From NCBI GenBank assembly GCA_964036295.1, contig OZ038465.1, positions 447,615 through 511,614 of the forward strand: a DNA stretch of 64,000 nt, in the 5' to 3' direction. The notes beneath the pieces were generated by a model that did not search any database, was not told the DNA's origin, and worked only from the letters and a program-made list of their open reading frames with translations. The translations under genes were made by a program, and so were the position numbers. The DNA comes from Plumapathes pennacea. Taxonomy: Eukaryota; Cnidaria; Anthozoa; Antipatharia; Myriopathidae. Shown one piece after another: positions 1 through 9,852 of this stretch (position 1 is its first letter; each line of letters starts with the position of its first letter).

Positions 1-432
1 TAGAGAAGAACACGAAGGTGCCATGGACAAGCACCTCCAGTACCATTTGAGATCTCTACCAAATGTAGTTTCTAGCGCCAACCATTGGCTCCGTCATCAT
101 GCCATAGATGTGATCGTTTGGGCAGCTCGCAACGCTGTCGACAGGAACCTATGCGGCCCGACTCCCAAAAATAACAACAACAGCACGGAGACTTGGAAGA
201 CGATGGTGCATGTGGCTTGAACGAAGCAGAACTCGAGGCAAGGTATGGGTGAGGCGGGGGAGGGGTGATATCTTTAGGTATTAACACAACTCTTTCAGGA
301 TATCTTGAGATATTTTTGGAAATTTTAGTATATTACAAGTTATGCCCTACATTATTTTGTTATACACGACCCCACAAGATGCAAGCTTTAAACATGATCG
401 TGTTTAAATAAACGTTTTGTATTGTGTTGCAG
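1..432. other. window edge, no assignable gene
   Basis: No protein here can be recognised. A 65-codon open frame at 23-220 on the + strand could be an upstream exon of the next gene but has no family motif. The interval ends in a good 3' splice site (tgttgcag at 425-432), so the following open frame may be the last exon of a gene that starts before the window. The stretch from 240 to 420 is AT-rich with no visible feature. Confidence 0.35.
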
Positions 433-1391
433 AGAATCTGTACCGCCACACTGGAACCAGAGGAAGACGCGGGGGAGGCCGAGGCGCGAATAGACTCTGA
501 CACAGAACCAGAACGTGATTCTGAAGACACTGAAGACGGCTGCTCTGAAGGGGAATCTAGTGACGACGAGGCTCACAAAGAACAGACGAAACTGGAGCAC
601 GAATTAAAGCAGAGCGTACCAGGCAGTTTAAGGCACCGGCAACTCTCTACGCTGCTGGAGGAGGCCAAAGGAAAAACTGAGGCAGTAGAACAACTCCTGA
701 GAGAGCGCAAGGACACAGAAAAACAGGCACTCATCGCCGAGGGTCTCCTGCAGGAAGAAGAACTTGACGAGCTCAGAGCAGCGCCAGGAGTTCCACCCCA
801 TCTCCACAGGATCGCCGTGAAACGGAGGCTTGCGATCTATCAGAAAGAAAAGGATGAGGATACCATCGCCCTCAAGAAACGCGTAGAAGCAGCCTTCGAA
901 ATAGGTGGTTGCGAGCAAAAGAAAGGGAGATATTTGACCAGAATCGGGAGATGACCAGATTGCCACCGCTGACCAACGAGTGGCAAAACTGCAGCGATTT
1001 TATGGAAATCAACATCAACAAAGTGCGAATGTTCCACGAGGCCACGGACAGCGCACGCGACCTCCAATATGCAGTTGAGTGCCGGAGAAAGATGCTGTTG
1101 GAGCTGAAGCTCATTGCGCCCGACGAAGTTTCATTAATCGCAAGGTTGGACGACTATCCACCTACCATCGCCGAAAATGTCGACGACGACAACTCTGGAA
1201 TGTGCGCCAACACGTCCAGCAAAACCACGAGCCTTGATGATGGTCACAATGAACCGCCAGAGTTTTGTCGACTAACTCCGCCCAGCTGCCAGACTAAACG
1301 TGGCCGGAAGAAGAGGAAGACTGCCACCCAGCGAGTGGCAGGCGCAAAGAAGCAGTGGACAATCTCTTCTTTCTTGTCCCAGAGAAATTGA
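433..1391 (+). pseudogene. acidic/coiled-coil protein with PIP-box-like C terminus, in two frames
   Basis: Two overlapping + strand open frames join into one protein of about 318 residues. The first frame (433-~905) is acidic and then strongly helical and charged. The second (~906-1391) continues with a WLRAKER helix, a basic nuclear-localisation-like stretch (KRGRKKRK) and the tail QWTISSFL just before the stop. That tail fits the PCNA-interacting consensus Q-x-x-hydrophobic-x-x-aromatic, although its last position is L rather than an aromatic. Helix continuity across about 905 needs a 1-nt shift and no splice consensus is visible there, so this is a frameshifted copy or an assembly indel. 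I do not recognise the family. The neighbouring broken recombinase suggests mobile-element cargo, but that is inference. The true 5' end may be upstream of the splice acceptor at 432. Confidence 0.45.
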
Positions 1392-1722
1392 GAACAGTGA
1401 ACTGATTGAATCCAACTGAATGGAACTGAAAGGAACTTTATCGAGTTAATGCATTTCTTGTTCGCTATGAAACTGACTCCATGTTTCTTTATTTGTTCAT
1501 AGTTTCATTCTTATGGGTATTGTTATTATTATTACGTAGAATTATTATTGAATTCGCATGATTAGTATTGTTGTTATGACTAATCAAACTTTGATTAGTA
1601 TCGTTATTGCTATCATGATCATTATAATTAACTATTAAAAGAGTGTTGAACCTACACCACATGCATTCAGTTCTTCATATGATTCAATCACTTGGATGTT
1701 AACCAAGAAAATACTGGCAACA
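1392..1722. other. AT-rich intergenic spacer
   Basis: It separates two convergent open regions. It is rich in short runs of ATT/ATTATT and has no splice-flanked open frame or RNA-like fold that I can see. Confidence 0.5.
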
Positions 1723-3722
1723 TCAGTCACATACAATTACGATGCGCGTGTGACAGTTTCTACCATTGCTGCTAGTATCCAGTTGCTGTTCTTGGCGTAT
1801 TTTGTCGGAAAGATGCCGACAGGGCTCTCTTCTTAATTGAGTCAGCAGTCCTACCTGTTGAAAGTTCAACTTCGGGTCCTCTAGAATGCATTTCCATCTT
1901 CCGAACCCGTGCTTTACGAGACCCCTCTTGAGACTTGTGTCTTCCTCACTAGTGAAACGCAAAATTCTCTTGCGGTGGCAAGTAGAATCGGCGGCAAGGC
2001 GGTGACCAACTTGTCTGTCTAATTTGCATGACGTTTTCATTCGTCTTTCACCGTGATTAAGATAATTGTCATTGTGGTCAGTATCGATTTGGTTATCACC
2101 AGTCCTGTCATTACCGGCGCGTTCATTATCGTTATGCTCATTATTGATATGATGGTCAGAATGATCGATATGGTCATAATTATTATTATGGCCATTATTG
2201 TTGTGGTCATTATTCTCGTTATTGTTATTGTGGTTATTATCGTTATCGCCACTGTCATTATCGCGATCACCGTTTTTATCATCCTCTTTGTCACCACCAT
2301 CTTTGTTATCATCATCATCAACATTGTCGTCGTTGTCGTCATCACTGTCAGTGCTACAAGGGTGATCACCATCAGTGTCACTGGCATGGTTATGCAAGTC
2401 TAAACGCTCTTCTCCTCGCAGTTTTTGCATGCACGCTTGGGCTCTCGTAGCTACGTCTCTCGACCTTCGCTTCTGATAGTGTAGTTTTGCGACACGAGAG
2501 CTGTGCTTTTGGTCTTCGCTGATCGCCTGCTGTTCGTTTGCGTCCAATCGACTGGCACTTTCCGTCTCGATGATTTGCCTGTAACGAGTCGGGTGAATAT
2601 GCTTGCCTATAGCTTCAAACACTTGCTTCGACAACAGGTCGCAAAGCTTGCTGTACTGCGTACCGTTGCGCGTCACCAAAAGATAATCGCACTTGGGTTC
2701 CAGCATTGGTCTCATGTGTCGCTGGTACTGTTCGATCAACTCTAGATCGGTTGGCTCCAAGAGGAAAGAGTCGAACGAATACGTTTGAGCGGTCTTGAAC
2801 ATCTTCTGGTCTATGAAACCTCCATTGTTTCTAGCCTTCTCTAGCATCTCGAGAGTCAAGTGATGGTAAGTTATCGGACGAGAACCCTTCACCTTCACAA
2901 ATAGGTACGTGGCCAAGAAGCGTGTCGCAAATGACAGGCGGTTCAGTTTTACAACGGTCCAGCACTGAAATCAGTCGTGGCAGATGATAGGGTATCACCT
3001 TTGCCAGGTCTTCCAGTGATGCCCAGCAGCCCTTGGCTTCCAGATTCTCGATGTCAAGATCCCTAGCCCACTTGATTTACCTCTTTTTGGCGATAGTCTT
3101 TCGCGCCGGCTTTCTGTATACTTCGGTCATGGCAAAACTGCTGATGACGTTCGTTGACAGAAAACTGACCTTCCGGTAATCCATAAGTTCGGACATGGCT
3201 TTGAAATATGTCAGTTGTGCGGAGTAGCCTATCTTTAGCTCGTCCTGCATGGCGTCGACGAATCTACACACGAGAGCAGGAGAGCCAAGGCAAAAGTCGA
3301 CAGTCTCTGCCGTCAATTCGTCGTCGTCATCCTGCACAGCAAAATCTCAGATATCGCACAACTCTGTTTGCAGTTTGTTGTGCGTGCTTTTGAGGCTTTC
3401 CTCCACCAGTGCGATTGTAGAACAGAAATTTGATGGTGAATAGAACGCTTGCAGGCCAGTCGAGGACTGTTCGAAATTCAGCACACTGCGTTATTTTCCT
3501 CGACAGTTTCGAGGGTTTCATATCAAAGTAACTGTACCAGGAGTGTCTGCTGCGTACATGTTTTCTGCAACCTCTGCGCGATAAAAAGCCATCGTGATCA
3601 CAGTGTGGCACAGGGTACTGGAACACGCCATCTTCGTCTTCTTCCAAGTGGAGTCTTCGTTTGCAGTCTCTTGTGCCTTCTACATTAGCCCAGTCGATTT
3701 TTCTCTTCACTTTAGACATCAC
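1723..3722 (-). pseudogene. broken zinc finger / tyrosine recombinase / Myb-SANT protein
   Basis: Read from 3722 down, successive minus-strand segments form one protein. Segment 1 (3722-~3340) has a C2H2-like zinc finger (HCDHDGF..CRKHVRSRH) in which one expected Cys is not visible, then a helical core-binding region. Segment 2 (3337-3077) continues it and hits a TAA at about 3078. Segment 3 (~3077-2950) continues in the same frame (WARDLDIENLEAKG). Segment 4 (2916-1723) is the catalytic half, with HPTRYRQI (H-x-x-R), KHSS (His) and LHYQK (candidate nucleophile Tyr), the order found in tyrosine recombinases. An Asp/Asn-rich tract follows, then a Myb/SANT-like module (RFTSEEDTSL..GFGRWKCIL). 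At least two frameshifts and one stop break it. Crypton-like or another eukaryotic tyrosine-recombinase element is likely; the exact family is not settled. It is probably inactive. Confidence 0.72.
2065..2392. repeat. imperfect trinucleotide-rich tract encoding Asp/Asn-rich linker
   Basis: A low-complexity run dominated by ATT/ATC/GTT-type triplets on the + strand. On the minus strand it reads as about 110 residues of D, N, H and G between the recombinase domain and the Myb-like module. Both strands are open for over 300 bases only because the repeat has period 3. It has probably expanded by slippage. Confidence 0.7.
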
Positions 3723-3807
3723 TCTTGCAGACCGACGTGGAACATAATGATCCTAATGCTGCTTCACTCCGTTAAATAGCTACTAGCACATAATCATTTC
3801 ATTTATA

Positions 3808-4075
3808 ACCTGACCAATAAACAACCTCAGTGTCGAACAAGTCGGAACAAGCAAGCAAAGCCTTTGTGTTAAAGACTCCCAGGTGGCCGGACACGAGTGA
3901 TCTTGCCTTGTTCTTGCCCGAACAAGAACCTACATTGCCTCGCACACTATTGATTCAATTATAAACTGACCAATATTAAGAACGTCAGTGTCGAACAAGT
4001 CTGAACAAGTGAGCAAAACCATTGTGTTAAAGAATCCCAGGTGACCAGGCATAAGTGACCTTGTCTGGACAAGAA
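3808..4075. repeat. two-copy tandem duplication, ~158 bp
   Basis: The string starting ctgaccaata at 3808 recurs at 3966, with matching downstream blocks: cagtgtcgaacaagtc, tgtgttaaaga and cccaggtg. The copies differ by scattered substitutions and small gaps. No coding capacity is apparent. Confidence 0.75.
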
Positions 4076-4584
4076 AGTTTCAAAACGCACTCCATACATT
4101 GTCTGAAACCGCGCAGAATAGCACTCATCAATCGGATGTTCAATGAAGTTGGCTTTCTCTGAGTTTTCGCAACTGAGGGATTTCACGAAGGACCGACCAC
4201 ACGTTGACTATGTTGGCCATAAATAATTGGCGCATAGGCAACCATATCCGCTATATCCGTCTTAACCATCTTAACCGCTATGTAGCCTAAGAAAGTGAAG
4301 CGAAGTAGTGACCAGCTCTTAATCGATAAAGCAATGAAACTCTAAGAGGCTGTAACACTGCTCTAATTCATTTTCACTGACTATTTATACTTTAGACGCA
4401 CAGCTTCAGTGAAAGTAAGTTTAAACGTTCTGAATTCTGTGCCTAATAAAGTATCTATCTGCAAGTGTAAAGCAATAGTTTTACTGTGCGAGCAACAAGA
4501 ACTACCCATACTTACCGAAGTTCTATCCGAGACACATCAGAGGCGATGGACCGATTAGTTCCGAAACTCTTTGTCCGACTGTTT

Positions 4585-4900
4585 CGGGCCTCGAATCGGA
4601 ACACACAATCGGAACAAATCGTTCGTGGATTGCAATGTTCCGCAACATGAAAAATCATCGGGACCGTTTCGGTCCTCGGATCGGAACACCCAAATCGGAA
4701 CAAATCGTTCGTGGATCGCAATGTTCCGAAACATGAAAAATCACCGGGACCGTTTCGGTCCTCGGATCGGAACACATAATCGGAACAAATTGTTCGTGGA
4801 TCGTAATGTTCCGAAACACGAAAATCATCGGGACCGTTTCGGCCCTCGAATCGGAACACATAATCGGAACAAATCGGACACGGATCGGGACACATTAGTC
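4585..4900. repeat. minisatellite, ~85-89 bp unit, about 3.5 copies
   Basis: The block atcggaacaaatcgttcgtg recurs at about 4609, 4694, 4783 and (truncated) 4864, always flanked by gaccgtttcgg and tgttccg. Apparent open frames on both strands are a by-product of the repeat. Confidence 0.8.
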
Positions 4901-5047
4901 CTGTGTGTTTCGAAATATGTGAAAACTGGTCAGGATCACTGTGTTCCTCTTTGAAGAGGACCACAGTGTTCCCGACGCTTCATTCCAATCGGTCCAAATC
5001 GGACAGTGTTTGTTCCGATAATAAAGAAAATTTTCGGAAACGTAACA

Positions 5048-5074
5048 AGAAAGAAAGAAAGAAAGAAAGAAAGA
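5048..5074. repeat. (AAAG)n microsatellite
   Basis: About six and a half perfect tetranucleotide units lying immediately outside the left TTAA of the transposon at 5084. Confidence 0.85.
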
Positions 5075-5079
5075 ACTGC

Positions 5080-6676
5080 TTAAGGTATCAGTACACGTTC
5101 GACGGCTGAATTTTTGTAAAATCAGGTTTTTGGTTATTAAAATATATTGACATATTCCCTGCCCAACTGGTCCTGTATTATTTAAGTTCCCGTTTTACTT
5201 TACGCGAAAGTTACACGAAAGCGAATTTCGGTCAAAAACACCACCCGGCGCTACCTGTCATCACTGGTCAGTGTGAAGTGTATCATGTAACGAAAATAGC
5301 ACGTGACCCAAGAGCCATTTTTTTGACAGCGTCTTGTTATGACAGTGCGTTGTGTCGACACAGAAGCGATCTGAGCGTTTGTTGTGCGGTATTTCTTTAC
5401 TTGTTTCGATGGACAAACCGTTATTGAAACGCAAAAAAGATTGCCCGTTTTCCAGCGGAAAGAAACGCCGCAAGAAGAAAGCCAGAAAAGCAGGCGTTTT
5501 CCCCGAGGAAGAAGAAAAGTCTTACCGCGAGTGATTTTGGTTCGTACTTCGATCAACTCAAGCAGTGGCCAGATGAAGAACACGGTGGGAGCCCAAACAG
5601 TAGTGCAAGCAGCCGAAAGATTGCTGAATCGTCGGCGGAAAAAAGGACAAATCACTTGAGCAACCAACCGATTAGCGACGACTTCGCAACCCCTGGCTTG
5701 TCGATTGTTGATGGACAGATTTTGCAAGAGAATTTGTGTCAGGCAGCTGCATGTCGATTCTGCGGTAAAGATATCGAGCTTCTTGAAAAAACTTCCTCTC
5801 GACAGGGTATGGGATCAACTTGGCTTCTGAAATGTGCCGATGAGAGTTGTGAAGCCATATCGAAAGGTTTCGCGACTTCAAGGAAAACGGGCGGCATTCT
5901 CCTGTCAAACCGTAAAGATGACGGTTGTAATATCTCACACACGGAAATTGAAAAGGCCACTTTAAAAATGTTATTTACCGCGAAAGTCCAAATAGCTCCG
6001 TAGCACGCGCCAAAAAACTGTATCGGCGCTTTTCATCACAGTTCTGCTGCTTTTCATCAAACTAACTGATTAGTGACGGGACGTGACATGTTGCGGACAG
6101 AATAGGTGTTTGTGTCAACAAACCGTGGCGGGGTGCCCCGAAAACTTTGGATGCGAATATCTCGGCTTTGAAAAACGCGTTTTGAGCGTCTTTTCGAAGT
6201 TCCAACTCCGACAGATTTAGCTTGCACACGTGTAGAGCGAGATCGTCGACTACAAAAGTGTGTCGGGGTTTTGTTTTTGTTTTTCTCAAACCTGAAATAT
6301 TTCAGTTTTCGTGAAGAGATTACCTAAAAATCACATCGCCCAACTTTGACATTAAATATTTTTGGAACATTAGAAAATATCGAAAATCCCCGACACACTT
6401 TTTGAGAGCAACATGTCTAGTGTACAAAAATGCTAGCGGCGTGGTTCTACGTCAAAACTGTGAGGGTTTGGAACTCGCCGCAAGAGGCTATGTCAAATTT
6501 CACAAAAACCGCTCAAACTCAAAGTATGTTTAAAACTTGAAAAAACGAAGCAGTTTTCCTGATTATATATTTATTAAGCTATAAAAAGACATACGCTTTG
6601 TGGGGTAAATTTCTATTGAACGCGCGCTATTGCAGTTTTTCTACAGTGCTCTCGCGAACGTGTACTGATACCTTAA
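5080..6676 (+). mobile_element. TTAA-flanked DNA transposon with 18-bp terminal inverted repeats
   Basis: The left end (5084) reads TTAA followed by GGTATCAGTACACGTTCG. The right end (6672) is its exact reverse complement followed by TTAA. This gives a 1,589-bp element with perfect 18-bp inverted termini and a TTAA target duplication. TTAA targets are known for the piggyBac and Kolobok superfamilies. Inside lies a damaged open region with a Mutator-like-transposase-type N terminus, which points away from piggyBac and makes a Kolobok-like assignment attractive but unproven. The rest of the transposase is missing, so the copy is non-autonomous. The right end sits at the stop codon of a small secreted-protein open frame (6673-6816). 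Confidence 0.85.
5409..6003 (+). pseudogene. N-terminal fragment of Mutator-like transposase domain protein
   Basis: It begins at an ATG (5409, MDKPLLKRKKD) with a very basic N terminus. The reading frame moves by one base near 5528 and continues as SDFGSYFDQLKQWPDEE into a 115-residue open stretch ending at 6003. That stretch holds a Cys-rich zinc-ribbon-like pattern, CRFCG...LKCADESC, and the block SRKTGG. The layout matches the N terminus of large proteins with a Mutator-like transposase domain that I recall from cnidarians. The catalytic region is absent. It lies wholly within the TTAA-flanked element, so it is most simply that element's own truncated, frameshifted transposase gene. Confidence 0.65.
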
Positions 6677-6816
6677 TTAGTCGTTAGCAAATTTAGATCG
6701 TTCATTACCGCCTCAGTACCTTCACCGTGGAATGAAGTTATTTCACTCGGTTTGATGATCCGGGTGTTAGCAGCGTTCACTTCTGTGATTAGCAGAAAAC
6801 ACAAGGCAAGCCACAT
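6673..6816 (-). CDS. small secreted-protein exon, copy 1 (47 aa)
   Basis: The frame opens with MWLALCFLLI, a classic hydrophobic signal peptide, followed by TRIIKPSEITSFHGEG. It stops at a TAA formed by the TTAA target of the adjacent transposon. Relative to copy 2 (7891-8136) it lacks exactly 12 nt, so four residues (VKVF) are missing in frame. The sequence upstream on the minus strand is shared with copy 2. I do not recognise the family. It is probably a first exon or a truncated paralogue; whether it is expressed cannot be judged. Confidence 0.4.
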   Translation of the reverse strand: MWLALCFLLITEVNAANTRIIKPSEITSFHGEGTEAVMNDLNLLTTN

Positions 6817-7430
6817 TACGTCTTGTCTTGTTTAGTCTTGTATTCCGTTATTTGGTTTTATCCGTTCGAAAGCGTGAAAAGAATGTTGGCACTTCCCTGT
6901 TGCAGCCTTTCTTATCTAAACCCTAATCAATACTTAATGTCATGATCCACTGGTGGTTAACGCTTCGGTGGAAATTACTGGTCATAAGAAAAATGCGTTC
7001 ATTAACAATGCATTGATCAGATCACGAATTTACCGCTTGCTCTTAATAATACGAATCCTTTCATCTCATAACTAGCTGGTTTTTATGCTTTAGTGCATGA
7101 TTTAAACTGTTCGAGTAAGAGGCAGTCATGTCACCCTTTTCTTTCTTATCTGTGTCCCCATTTAGTGGTTATGTGTACTGCTTATACATATTTGACACCT
7201 AAAGTCCCTGCGGACTTCTGGTGTTTGCAGCTCCAATTCCTTGTGATTAAACGCTTTAGAGAACAAGCTGGTCACAAGAAACTGCGTCATTAACAAATAA
7301 TGTATTTCGTCTGGACAGTCACAAGCTCATCATGTTTGGGCGTGTGGCTATGTTCTTTATATTTAAACTGACTCCCAATTGTGCAAAGAACTCTCACGTG
7401 AACACGTAGTATTTTGTTAAGTAACAATTT
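6676..7430. repeat. segmental duplication, copy 1
   Basis: This block is shared with 7984-8391 and 12998-13374 at very high identity. Where copy 2 is interrupted by a 4.6-kb insertion, copy 1 has only an 11-nt scar (ctagctggttt, 7072-7082). Copy 2 also carries about 31 bp near 13237 that copy 1 lacks. The promoter side and first exon of the small secreted protein lie inside. Confidence 0.85.
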
Positions 7431-7890
7431 TAAGGGATAATTTAATGCAGGGTTTATCAAGATAGTTAGGGTGATATATTTTGGTGAAGGGTAATTTAGC
7501 TGTTCTATTATTACGGAGTTGGTCCACCCGTTATCGAGCAGGTAAGTTACACCTCTGGGCGTTACTTTAGTGACGGTAATTTACCTCACCAGAAACCTCG
7601 GTAACGTGTGATTGACTCCGTACTATTACGGCACATCAAGAATAGTTTAATTTGTTGTAATCACGGCTTGCTACCAATCGGACTTCACCTGATATTTTTG
7701 GGGCCCTACCTGAGCCGGTGAGTCATCTTAAATGTTCACCATTGGCCAGTGTATCCTGTTACGTTACACTTAGAATATGATTGACTGGTACCGTACTGTA
7801 AAAAGCTAGAGGATAATGAAATATAAGATTAAGAGTTAACCATGAACTAAGAGAGAACTGATCCTGAAGTTGATTAAAGTAGCATCTCCA
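7431..7890. other. non-coding spacer between duplicated copies
   Basis: AT-rich sequence with no recognisable gene or repeat. It is not shared with the 13-kb copy, so the duplication ends at about 7430. Confidence 0.4.
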
Positions 7891-8136
7891 TCACTGAGTG
7901 CGCTGAGCCTCCATTTCAAAGGTCTCGGAGTCGTGAGATAGGCACCTCTTCGCTACGAGCCCAACCCAAGACCTATCTTCACAATTAGTCGTTAGCAAAT
8001 TTAGATCGAACACTTTAACGTTCATTACCGCCTCAGTACCTTCACCGTGGAATGAAGTTATTTCACTCGGTTTGATGATCCGGGTGTTAGCAGTGTTCAC
8101 TCCTGCGAGTAGCAGAAAACACAAGGCAAGCCACAT
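7891..8136 (-). CDS. small secreted-protein exon, copy 2 (81 aa)
   Basis: Starts MWLALCFLLLAGVNTANTR, a signal peptide with probable cleavage near NTA|NT, followed by a polar stretch containing FHGEGTEAV and DLNLLTTN. After TTN the frame runs on through CEDRSWVGLVAKR to a stop. The equivalent segment in a third copy lies far from the first-exon part (17226-17297 versus ~18150-18240). The downstream part may therefore be a second exon fused here or read through. The frame is conserved with copy 1 despite a 12-nt indel. Family unknown. Confidence 0.4.
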   Translation of the reverse strand: MWLALCFLLLAGVNTANTRIIKPSEITSFHGEGTEAVMNVKVFDLNLLTTNCEDRSWVGLVAKRCLSHDSETFEMEAQRTQ

Positions 8137-8391
8137 TACGTCTTGTCTTGTCTAGTCTTGTATTCCGTTATTTGGTTTTATCCGTTCGAAAGCGTGAAAA
8201 GAATGTTGGCACTTCCCTGTTGCAGCCTTTCTTATCTAAACCCTACTCAATACTTAATGTCATGATCCATTGGTGGTTAACGCTTCGGTGGAAATTACTG
8301 GTCATAAGAAAAATGCGTTCATTAACAATGCATTGATCAGATCACGAATTCACCGCTTGCTCTTAATAATACAAATCCTTTCATCTTATAA
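7984..8391. repeat. segmental duplication, copy 2, left half
   Basis: Matches 6676-7071 with few substitutions, apart from the 12-nt indel in the secreted-protein exon. It is cut at 8391 by the Helitron-type terminus. The right half resumes at 12998. Confidence 0.85.
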
Positions 8392-9425
8392 CTAGACTGG
8401 CGTTGCCAGTGAGCTCGCGGCGTGAGTTGAGTCGAGACCAGAATATACTAAAACGGGAGTAGGGACAAGAGCGGAACTTCCAAGAGAGACTTCCGGTTTC
8501 CCACAACACCACAAAAATATCACAGTATAGAGAACTTGGCTTTTGACTTCTTGCTCAAATGAAACCTGATTAAACTAGAAATTATCATTACAACACTCAC
8601 CTCAAAGGTTGAGCGACTCTGCATTTTGAGCTTACAGCGACAGCTGGTCAGCCGGCAAGAAAGCTGAGTAATGCGTGACATATCTTTTATGCACAATCGA
8701 TTTTGACAGTTCGGACTTCGAACACTTTATTTCTAACCAGAGGCCACGATTAATCCAGCCTTCGCTGCAATACTTATCCGTTTTCTTTTATTAACTGAAT
8801 GTGTTTCTTCTATCAGGCTTTCGAGTATTCGTGCTCTGTAACAAATATAAAACTGAAAGCGAGGAATGTAACACGAGACATCTTAATAATATTATTGCGG
8901 TCCGTTTTGTGACTGCAAACTCAATGCTCAGGACTCTTTCGGTGTATTTTTCATTTCTAGTATACAGTGACCATTGTGAAACAAAGGCTACATGATCGAA
9001 TGGAAGATACATTTCAACAGGCAAAGTACGATGAGCAGAAGCATTTTATGAGGCAACAGATGTCACGTACAGTGAAAAGCATAAATCGCCATTGTTTTAC
9101 GGCTAAAGCTCATCGTAGTCGGCCTGTTATCTTCCCAGAAGTATTTCGTGTCGCCACAGAAAGTTTCGTCGGGACTAAATAATTCCCCCTTTTCCGGATT
9201 TGTCAGCGAACCAAAGCGGCGACAGAGATATTTGCAATCCCGCAGCGGTATCCATCAAACATTTGTCTACGGCTATTCTAAAGCTTCCGCGGTGAACTAA
9301 AATCGTTCCCTAACATCCAGTTTATCCGTGCGTGTTCCACAGAGCCAAACAGTGTTGAGTTTGAATTAAATGCGGTTAACTTTTACACACAAGTAACGAG
9401 CAATTCACTGGCCACACTCGAGTCA
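8392..9425 (-). mobile_element. Helitron-type repeat, inverted copy A
   Basis: Read on the minus strand, the terminus is ACTGGC-aac-GCCAGT followed by CTAG and then a host T. This is the hairpin-CTRR-T arrangement of a Helitron 3' end. Copies at 51128 and 16593 end the same way with different flanks. The body matches 51128-52200 over most of its length, including a minus-strand open frame (8791-9024) conserved at 51487-51723. No Rep/helicase coding is present, so it would be a non-autonomous derivative. The 5' end (expected TC) was not located. Confidence 0.65.
8791..9024 (-). CDS. 77-aa open frame inside Helitron-type repeat
   Basis: Begins MPVEM and contains a hydrophobic stretch (AIILLRCLVLHSSLSVLYLL). 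A homologous 78-aa frame at 51487-51723 retains most residues, including TNTRKPDRRN/TNTRKPGRRN. Conservation between repeat copies can reflect recent common descent rather than function. There is no family match and no splice context, so a protein product is doubtful. Confidence 0.2.
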   Translation of the reverse strand: MPVEMYLPFDHVAFVSQWSLYTRNEKYTERVLSIEFAVTKRTAIILLRCLVLHSSLSVLYLLQSTNTRKPDRRNTFS

Positions 9426-9427
9426 AT

Positions 9428-9690
9428 TACGTCATTGCATATCACGTGATAATCTGAACCAATCACCGTGTGCAGATTCGTAACCCAGAAAAAATAATAA
9501 TAATATGACGAAAAACACACGGCGTGTGATTTTAAGCTCGACGGGCCACGCCGCGAGCAACTAGCTGATTTTTGTTCGTGGCATGGCCCGACGAGCTTTA
9601 AATGCGTGCGTTTTTCATCGTGTTTTCTTCTGGGTTACGAATCAGCACACGCTGATTGGTTCATATTATCACGTGATTTGTGATGACGTT
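9428..9690. mobile_element. foldback/MITE-like inverted repeat, ~260 bp
   Basis: The left arm (9428-~9555) and right arm (~9568-9690) are reverse complements at roughly 80% identity by eye. Matching blocks include attcgtaacccagaa against ttctgggttacgaat and tatcacgtgat on both sides. It lies at the inner end of Helitron-type copy A. A partial relative occurs at 52150-52255. Confidence 0.7.
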
Positions 9691-9852
9691 TTGTGAGCAC
9701 ATGACATGCCACGGGCGCAGTTTCGCCATTTTAAAGAAGCGAGATGTGGGCGATGGATTTGTGCGTTGCTTGCCTTAGTTGACTCTTGTATGGACCGCAC
9801 ATCTTACTTGCAAACGCATACGCCGGCTGCGGTAGACCCACACTAAATTTCA

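Noticed and set aside
23-220. A 65-aa gene at the window start
   Set aside because: No motif, no homology recalled, and a downstream stop before any splice donor of quality.
2037-2403. Hydrophobic Ile/Val/Met-rich frames on the + and alternative - frames
   Set aside because: Shadows of the period-3 low-complexity tract that encodes the Asp/Asn-rich linker on the minus strand.
4512-4964. Cys/Arg-rich 150-aa and 127-aa frames on opposite strands
   Set aside because: Generated by the ~87-bp minisatellite; the repeat, not a domain, explains the periodic residues.
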